DNA of 49,181 nucleotides from an uncultured Microbulbifer sp. (GTDB lineage: Bacteria; Pseudomonadota; Gammaproteobacteria; Pseudomonadales; Cellvibrionaceae), in NCBI RefSeq assembly GCF_913055755.1, contig NZ_CAJXKH010000014.1, positions 1 through 49,181 on the forward strand, in the 5' to 3' direction. The stretch's first letter is position 1. The number at the start of each line of letters is the position of its first letter. Positions 43,119 through 49,181 of this stretch are shown here, in pieces. The notes beneath the pieces are model-generated. The model was not told where the DNA came from. It saw only the letters and a list, made by a program, of their open reading frames with translations, and did not search any database. The position numbers were made by a program, and so were the translations under genes.

Positions 43119-44552
43119 ATGACGGACCTGAAAAAACTGCCGACCGACAAACTGTATATCGACGGCAACTGGGTGAACTCCGCGGCCGGTGAATTGCACG
43201 CGGTGATCAACCCCGCCAGCGAAGAAAAAATTTGCGACGTGATTCAGGGCACCGCGGAAGACGTGGACCTTGCGGTGGCCGCTGCCCGCCGCGCCTTCAA
43301 GGACTGGCGACACAGCCGCGCGGCCAAACGCCAGGCACTGATGCACGCCATCGCCGACGGCATGGAAGCGCGCAAGCAAGACCTGATTGCCGCCATCTCC
43401 GCAGCCCTCGGTTGCCCCGCACACATAACCGAATGGCTGCACGTGGACGGCCCGATTTACGCCATGCGCTACTACGCCGACCGCGCCGCGGAAATGGAAA
43501 AAACCGAAAAAGCCGGCCACTCCGTGGTGCTCCGTGAACCTGTCGGCGTGTGCGGGTTTATCACCCCCTGGAACTACCCCCTGCACCAGTTTGTGGGCAA
43601 GGTGGCACCGGCACTGGCCGCCGGTTGCACCATGATCCAGAAGCCCTCGGAAATCACCCCACTGCAGGACTACGTGATGGCCGATATCATCGACGCCGCC
43701 GGCCTGCCCGCCGGGGTATTCAACCTGGTGCCCGGCCCCGGTCCGGTGGTCGGTGCCGCCCTCTCCGCCCACGAAGACATCGATATGGTCTCCTTCACCG
43801 GCTCCACCCGCGCCGGTATCGAGGTCGCCAAAGCCGCCGCGCCCACGGTCAAGCGCGTCACCCAGGAACTGGGCGGCAAGTCCCCGCTGATCATCACCCC
43901 CGACGCCAACCTGGAAGAGGCGGTGCGCTGGGGCTGTGAAGATGTATTCATCAACAGCGGCCAGACCTGCACCGCACTCACTCGCATGCTGGTGCCTGCA
44001 GAGCGCTACGACGAAGCCGTCGCCATCGCCAAGCAGGTAGCGGAAGATGTCGCCATGGGCACCGACAAAGAGGCCTTTATGGGCCCGCTGTCCTCCGCCC
44101 GCCAGCGCGACATCGTGCGCGGCTACATCGACAAGGGCGTCGCCGAAGGCGCCCGCCTGGTCACCGGCGGCAGCGACGCCCCCGCGGACTTCCCCAAGGG
44201 CTTCTACGTCAAACCCACAGTATTTGCCGACGTCAGCAACAACATGACCATCGCCCGGGAAGAGATCTTCGGCCCCGTCACCTGCCTGATCCCCTACCGC
44301 AACATGGACGAAGCCATCGCCATCGCCAACGACACCGAATACGGCCTGTCCAGCGGCGTCTGGGCCAGGGACGCCGAGTCCGCCATGCCCGTCGTGCGGC
44401 GCATTGAAGCCGGACTGTGCTTCGTTAACGGCGGTGAGTTCAACTACGACGCCCCCTTCGGCGGCTACAAGCGCTCCGGCAACGGCCGCGAATTTGGCGA
44501 GGCCGGACTGGACGAGTTTATTGAACTGAAATCCGTACAGCTTCCCGCATAA
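43119..44552 (+). CDS. NAD-dependent aldehyde dehydrogenase
   Basis: A 477-residue aldehyde dehydrogenase. Cofactor motif FITPWNYPLHQ, general base E250 in TQELGGKSP, catalytic C284 in NSGQTCTAL and the late EEIFGPVTC segment are intact. It resembles the CddD-like branch of the superfamily. A strong ribosome site (GGAGC) precedes ATG 43119. Co-directional and 46 bases after the AruI-like decarboxylase, so the two likely act in sequence: decarboxylation of a 2-oxoacid to an aldehyde, then oxidation to the acid. In the arginine transaminase route the product would be 4-guanidinobutyrate; the substrate is inferred from context only. Confidence 0.87.
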   Translation: MTDLKKLPTDKLYIDGNWVNSAAGELHAVINPASEEKICDVIQGTAEDVDLAVAAARRAFKDWRHSRAAKRQALMHAIADGMEARKQDLIAAISAALGCPAHITEWLHVDGPIYAMRYYADRAAEMEKTEKAGHSVVLREPVGVCGFITPWNYPLHQFVGKVAPALAAGCTMIQKPSEITPLQDYVMADIIDAAGLPAGVFNLVPGPGPVVGAALSAHEDIDMVSFTGSTRAGIEVAKAAAPTVKRVTQELGGKSPLIITPDANLEEAVRWGCEDVFINSGQTCTALTRMLVPAERYDEAVAIAKQVAEDVAMGTDKEAFMGPLSSARQRDIVRGYIDKGVAEGARLVTGGSDAPADFPKGFYVKPTVFADVSNNMTIAREEIFGPVTCLIPYRNMDEAIAIANDTEYGLSSGVWARDAESAMPVVRRIEAGLCFVNGGEFNYDAPFGGYKRSGNGREFGEAGLDEFIELKSVQLPA

Positions 44553-44559
44553 AATCCTG

Positions 44560-44585
44560 CAGCGTCGCCCCACGCGGCGGCGCTG
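44560..44585 (+). terminator. Hairpin after the aldehyde dehydrogenase gene
   Basis: CAGCG-CGCC (44560-44569) pairs with GGCG-CGCTG (44576-44585), one internal T/G mismatch. No T-run follows, so it is only a possible terminator. Confidence 0.4.
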
Positions 44586-44806
44586 TTGACTGCCCATTCC
44601 CTCCCCGCTATCTTTGCTCCCGACATCAAGAGAGTGGCTGACGCCAACGCCAACCTGCCTAACCGGGGCAAGGTGGTTTCTCATCACAGACTGGTCCTGT
44701 ACCACCTGTGTTGAGGATGGGGCTCTCGCTGGACCACATTGGTTACAGCGTTGCAATCCTACCGGGACGCGATTTTTAACTGACGAATCGCTTCTTCCGC
44801 CGTCAG

Positions 44807-44827
44807 CCCTCCAGAATTTTTGGAGGG
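44807..44827 (+). promoter_or_regulatory. Hairpin that hides the ribosome binding site of the next gene
   Basis: CCCTCCA (44807-44813) pairs perfectly with TGGAGGG (44821-44827) around GAATTTT. The right arm is the Shine-Dalgarno of ATG 44831, so the folded leader would block initiation, as in RNA thermometers or other translational switches. Confidence 0.6.
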
Positions 44828-44830
44828 AAC

Positions 44831-45046
44831 ATGTCCGACTTTCAGCTATCCAGCACCGACGTTATCGAAATCCAGATTGCTCCTCAACGCAGTCGCACGG
44901 CCGTGAGAGCAGTCAAACGCTGTGATCGCCAACTGCTGTGGCAGTTGCTGTTCGACTCGACGGAAGATGCGCTGGCCTTCGCTACCCATTGCCGCGCCAG
45001 CGACGTACCAGTCACGGCCCACAAGGCCTGTGAACTGGCCGGATAA
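44831..45046 (+). CDS. Small hypothetical protein
   Basis: A 71-residue protein I do not recognise. It has no signal peptide or membrane helix. It is mixed charge, with a basic middle (APQRSRTAVRAVKRCDRQ), two Cys about 20 residues apart and a predicted C-terminal helix (DALAFATHCRAS). GGAGGG lies just before the ATG, an almost perfect ribosome site, which supports a real gene, and it is the arm of a hairpin. Flanked by the aldehyde dehydrogenase gene (278-base gap) and the extragenic repeat element. Function unknown. Confidence 0.6.
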   Translation: MSDFQLSSTDVIEIQIAPQRSRTAVRAVKRCDRQLLWQLLFDSTEDALAFATHCRASDVPVTAHKACELAG

Positions 45047-45164
45047 ACAGGTTTGACCGAATAAAATGGGCGGATCGTTATACAACACGGTCTACCCTAA
45101 ACTAACCGCTGGTTTAGCATCGCAAGGCCCAATATTGCAGGGCTTTCCGCGCAGGTGCCGATAG

Positions 45165-45256
45165 CGGGTGCAGCCTTGTGAGACCTTCACCGCCATGGAT
45201 GGCGGTGTAGAGCCCCCATGGATGGGTTTACGGCGTGTCTCACAAGGCTGCACCCG
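45165..45256. repeat. Extragenic hairpin repeat element, copy 2 (complete)
   Basis: A perfect 20-bp outer inverted repeat (45165-45184/45237-45256; arm CGGGTGCAGCCTTGTGAGAC) encloses two hairpins. One is CACCGCC-ATGGAT-GGCGGTG (45188-45207); the other is an AGCCC/GGGTT hairpin around CCATGGAT (45211-45228). This gives a three-way junction. The 45209-45228 block is identical to 90-109 in copy 1. It lies 73 bases before kbl, much as copy 1 lies about 70 before dapE. Confidence 0.75.
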
Positions 45257-45329
45257 GTAGCGACACCGCCACCAGTGGTCAGGAAAATCGCCCTACGCCA
45301 AAAGCACTACAGGAGCCAATAACAAAACC

Positions 45330-46529
45330 ATGTCCAAGCCCGAGCAATTTTTCCAGCACCTGCGCGACGAACTGAAACAGATCGAGGCCGACGGTCTCTA
45401 CAAGCGCGAGCGCATCATCACCTCGCAACAGAGCGCAGAGATCCAGGTCAACAACGACACCCAGGTGCTCAACTTCTGCGCCAACAACTACCTCGGGCTG
45501 GCCAACCACCCCGACCTGATCCAGGCCGCCAAAGAAGGGCTCGATCAATACGGCTTCGGCATGGCCTCCGTGCGCTTTATCTGCGGCACCCAGGACATCC
45601 ACAAGGCACTGGAATTCCAACTGTCGGAATTCCTGCGGACCGAAGACACCATCCTTTACACCTCCTGTTTCGACGCCAACGGCGGCCTGTTCGAAACCCT
45701 GCTGGGCCCGGACGATGCCATCATCTCCGACGCCCTCAACCACGCCTCCATCATCGACGGCGTGCGCCTGTGTAAAGCCAAACGCTTCCGCTACGCCAAC
45801 AACGACCTGGCCGACCTGGAACAACAACTGAAAGCCGCCGACGCCGCCGGCGCCAAAACCAAACTCATCGCCACCGACGGCGTCTTCTCCATGGACGGCG
45901 TCATCGCCAACCTGAAAGGCATCTGCGACCTGGCGGACAAATACAACGCACTGGTCATGGTGGACGACTCCCACGCCGTCGGCTTCCTCGGTGAGCACGG
46001 CCGCGGCACCCACGAGTACTGCGACGTCATCGATCGCGTCGACATCATTACCGGCACCCTGGGCAAGGCCCTCGGCGGTGCCTCCGGCGGCTTCACCTCC
46101 GGCCGCAGGGAAATCATCGACCTGCTGCGCCAGCGCTCGCGCCCCTACCTGTTCTCCAACTCCGTGGCCCCGGCCATCGTCACCGCCTCCCTGAAAGTAC
46201 TCGACATGCTGGTGGAAGGCGGCGAGCTGCGCGAACAGCTGCAGGAAAACTCCCAGTACTTCCGCAAGCGCATGGGCGACGCCGGCTTCACCCTCGCCGG
46301 CGCCGACCACGCGATTATCCCGGTAATGATCGGCGATGCCGCACTGGCCCAGAAAATGGCGGACAAGATGCTGGAAAAAGGTATTTACGTGGTCGGCTTC
46401 TTCTACCCGGTAGTGCCCAAGGGCCAGGCCCGCATCCGCACACAGATGTCTGCCGCACACACCCGCGAACAGCTCGACCGCTGCATCGACGCGTTTATTG
46501 AAGTCGGCAAAGAACTCGAGATTATTTAA
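45330..46529 (+). CDS. kbl: Glycine C-acetyltransferase (2-amino-3-ketobutyrate CoA ligase)
   Basis: A 399-residue PLP enzyme of the alpha-oxoamine synthase family that splits 2-amino-3-ketobutyrate with CoA into glycine and acetyl-CoA. PLP-binding K246 lies in [62 protein letters not shown] and [11 protein letters not shown] are family marks. Full length. tdh follows after 8 bases, so the two form the standard threonine-to-glycine operon and can channel the unstable intermediate. Confidence 0.96.
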   Translation: MSKPEQFFQHLRDELKQIEADGLYKRERIITSQQSAEIQVNNDTQVLNFCANNYLGLANHPDLIQAAKEGLDQYGFGMASVRFICGTQDIHKALEFQLSEFLRTEDTILYTSCFDANGGLFETLLGPDDAIISDALNHASIIDGVRLCKAKRFRYANNDLADLEQQLKAADAAGAKTKLIATDGVFSMDGVIANLKGICDLADKYNALVMVDDSHAVGFLGEHGRGTHEYCDVIDRVDIITGTLGKALGGASGGFTSGRREIIDLLRQRSRPYLFSNSVAPAIVTASLKVLDMLVEGGELREQLQENSQYFRKRMGDAGFTLAGADHAIIPVMIGDAALAQKMADKMLEKGIYVVGFFYPVVPKGQARIRTQMSAAHTREQLDRCIDAFIEVGKELEII

Positions 46530-46537
46530 GAAGTTTT

Positions 46538-47563
<1,026 letters not shown>

Positions 47564-47571
47564 TCTGCGAA

Positions 47572-47601
47572 TACCGGGCGGCGCGTCATGCGCTCCCGGT
47601 A
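47572..47601. terminator. Hairpin between convergent tdh and pldA
   Basis: TACCGGG (47572-47578) pairs with CCCGGTA (47595-47601), with inner GCGC/GCGC pairing. It has no T-run, so termination is uncertain. Confidence 0.4.
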
Positions 47602-47622
47602 GCTTCACGGCCCGTTTATCCG

Positions 47623-48672
47623 TTAGAAAATTCCCGGCGCCAGCTCAAACCCCACCCCGAACGTACGCACACGTACCGAATAGTCGATCAGACTTTCGCC
47701 ATAGCCATCAAAATATTTTACGAACCCTCGCACACGCGTGGTGATAGGGAATTTCCAGCTCAACTCCACCGCGCCAAGGTTCTCGGAACTCAGGTTGTTG
47801 CGCAGCTTGAAGGATGACGTGTACCTGCCGGAGCGATAGCCTCCGCTCAACTCAAAGTTACCAAAGTGCGTATCGAGGTCCGGTCCCCTGCCGGCACTGG
47901 AGTCAGTGGACAGGCGATACCAGGGCTTCAGCCCGATAAAATAGCCTCCCCGCTCCAGGGTGAAATCGACAAAGACTCGATTCCAGCCCCTGGAATAGGG
48001 CGCGCCGCGACCATTCGACTGATGGCTGACACCGGCCTGTGAAACGACATTCTGAAAACCAAATATTTGCCAGTCACTCGCCCAGGTCGCCAGTAACTCC
48101 ACTTCGTGATTGGTTTCCCGGAATGGTCCAGATTCGGCATAGGCCTGCCAGAAACTACGGTTGGTATAGGCGAAACTGAGAAACGAATCCTCACCCAAAA
48201 TACCGCTCCAGATCGGCACCTGCAGCGACAACTGAAACTGTATTTCGGCGGGCTCAACCTCTTCCATCCCATACCGCTCTTCTGTCACCAGACTTTCTTC
48301 GCTCAAATTTCGAAAAGCTACCGGTAACAGATAGTTTTCCCGGTGTGAAGCCAGGGAGAAAGGGTTGTCGACGGCGTCGCGGACGGCCTGGATGCGATCA
48401 CTGACGAAAGGCTTTGCAGAAGAATTCCATTCTGCTTTGCTGTTTTTCTTTCCAATAGAAACCTGCACGATCTGCTGCGCGTCATCCGGTTTCCCACTGG
48501 CAAATGGAGGCGACATCTGCGATAAAGCACCGGATTCCGCACTACCGGCGTCAAATCCTTCGCCCACATTTCCAGCCACCACTGACTGCGACACTACCTC
48601 TTCTCCCAGGGCAGTGGCCGAAAAAATCTGCAGTAAAACTGCTGCTGCAAATTTTCGCCAACCAAAGGTCAT
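47623..48672 (-). CDS. pldA: Outer-membrane phospholipase A (OMPLA)
   Basis: A 349-residue outer-membrane phospholipase. A signal peptide (to about SATALG) is followed by a poorly conserved lead of some 80 residues, longer than usual. The 12-strand barrel has the catalytic triad region GVSHQSNGRG...RGWNRVF (H217, S219, N231), with the same spacing as H142, S144 and N156 of the E. coli enzyme. It degrades phospholipids misplaced in the outer leaflet and is Ca-dependent and active as a dimer. ATG 48672 has GGAG eight bases upstream; the GTG at 48681 is too close to it. Convergent with tdh. Confidence 0.9.
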   Translation of the reverse strand: MTFGWRKFAAAVLLQIFSATALGEEVVSQSVVAGNVGEGFDAGSAESGALSQMSPPFASGKPDDAQQIVQVSIGKKNSKAEWNSSAKPFVSDRIQAVRDAVDNPFSLASHRENYLLPVAFRNLSEESLVTEERYGMEEVEPAEIQFQLSLQVPIWSGILGEDSFLSFAYTNRSFWQAYAESGPFRETNHEVELLATWASDWQIFGFQNVVSQAGVSHQSNGRGAPYSRGWNRVFVDFTLERGGYFIGLKPWYRLSTDSSAGRGPDLDTHFGNFELSGGYRSGRYTSSFKLRNNLSSENLGAVELSWKFPITTRVRGFVKYFDGYGESLIDYSVRVRTFGVGFELAPGIF

Positions 48673-49004
48673 ATCCTTCACTCCATGACAAAATTCGCAG
48701 AATCAGCTTAGTCTGGAGAGGGCATGCCTGCCCGCGCTTTGATCATTGAGGCGAAACGAAATTTATTTGGTGGAATAAATCCTGCGTACAAATCCTCTGC
48801 CTTTATTTTTTTAGAACACGACCCGCCACTCACTCACAAGATTCATCTGTTTGCACTTCATTTTTGGATCGGTTACTTTCCAAACAGCAGGGACATATAC
48901 GCCAAGCACCCGTCAAGCAGGCTCCTGGAATTCAGCCTTCGTACCGCGGCGCACGATCTCTGCACGTCAACGGAACTGACAACTGCATATAAGGAAATAA
49001 GTGC
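48673..49004. other. Divergent intergenic region
   Basis: About 330 bases between pldA and the gene leaving the window, AT-richer than the surroundings. I see no RNA gene and no clear paired promoter elements; a frame across 48724-49113 overlaps a better-supported start and is rejected. Confidence 0.5.
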
Positions 49005-49181
49005 ATGCGCTTTCTTGTATCCGTGCCCCGGCACGTGTGGATATTATTGTTTCTCATCTCTCCCCCAATCTGCGCTGATACCATCAACTGGCCAGACGCC
49101 AAAAAATCACTGATTGACGCGAAGTATGAAATTGCCGCTACAACAGGCGGTATTACCTACCTGGGTCTCAAGGAATGGAAC
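49005..49181 (+). CDS. Secreted protein, N-terminal part only (cut by window edge)
   Basis: From ATG 49005 the frame stays open for 59 codons to the window end. It begins MRFLVSVPRHVWILLFL and has a signal peptide that likely ends at CADT. The mature part starts INWPDAKKSLIDAKYEIAATTG. AAGGAA about ten bases upstream supports this start. Not recognised; it is exported, probably periplasmic. Missing the C-terminal part. Confidence 0.6.
   Translation, partial: MRFLVSVPRHVWILLFLISPPICADTINWPDAKKSLIDAKYEIAATTGGITYLGLKEWN

Noticed and set aside
43059..44756. 565-codon minus-strand frame
   Set aside because: Antisense to the aldehyde dehydrogenase gene, Gly/Val/His-rich shadow without motifs.
45279..46460. 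393-codon minus-strand frame
   Set aside because: Antisense to kbl; same type of low-complexity shadow.
48724..49113. 129-codon plus-strand frame near the right end
   Set aside because: Overlaps the better-supported secreted-protein start at 49005 in another frame and has no ribosome site.

Overview
The window looks like chromosomal DNA of a marine gammaproteobacterium. GC content is moderately high. Gene sets and orders typical of that class are present: rnm-yciO-scpA-scpB-rluB, guaB-guaA divergent from xseA, cpxP/cpxR-cpxA and kbl-tdh. A Microbulbifer- or Cellvibrionales-like host is my best guess, from the overall gene mix, a TonB receptor, a clan GH-A glycosidase and intergenic elements built around CATGGATG hairpins. 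I could not test this by alignment. No rRNA, tRNA, CRISPR array, transposase or phage gene was seen.

Layout, left to right. Bases 1-3.4 kb hold an extragenic repeat element, dapE (lysine and peptidoglycan precursor synthesis) and a secreted S9 peptidase. From 3.5 to 7.5 kb come flavodoxin with a small partner gene, then a Cpx-type envelope-stress locus: a CpxP/Spy-like chaperone divergent from cpxR-cpxA, with five evenly spaced GTAAA-like half-sites between them. From 7.7 to 15.3 kb there is a membrane-anchored SRPBCC protein. Next is the minus-strand run rnm-yciO-scpA-scpB-rluB (RNA processing, tRNA modification-like, chromosome condensation, rRNA pseudouridylation). It is followed by a plus-strand group of a YciB/VC0807-like membrane protein, YciI and an SH3 protein. 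From 15.4 to 18.5 kb is a tightly coupled operon: periplasmic cyclophilin, pdxJ, a DUF2520 protein and a SpoU methyltransferase.

From 18.8 to 27 kb are an OmpA-type porin, a class III adenylate cyclase overlapping a TPR lipoprotein gene, a lone GH-A-clan glycosidase lipoprotein and a FimV-like LysM protein. From 27 to 31.7 kb is purine metabolism (guaA, guaB) and xseA. From 32 to 37.7 kb lie two tandem paralogous lipoproteins, each with two periplasmic solute-binding modules fused to a lytic transglycosylase domain. The second reads through into a convergent quinone oxidoreductase gene. From 37.8 to 49.2 kb are a TonB-dependent receptor, pdxH, a decarboxylase-aldehyde dehydrogenase pair that resembles the arginine transaminase pathway, a tiny gene whose ribosome binding site lies in a hairpin, a second copy of the repeat element, kbl-tdh (threonine to glycine), phospholipase A and the start of a secreted protein.

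Most genes are housekeeping or envelope functions. The most unusual points are these: the CpxR half-site array; the structured 3'UTR of the cpxP-like gene, which resembles the position of the CpxQ small RNA; the duplicated double-SBP lytic transglycosylases; the hairpin over the ribosome binding site at 44.8 kb; and the adenylate cyclase/TPR lipoprotein/FimV-like neighbourhood.
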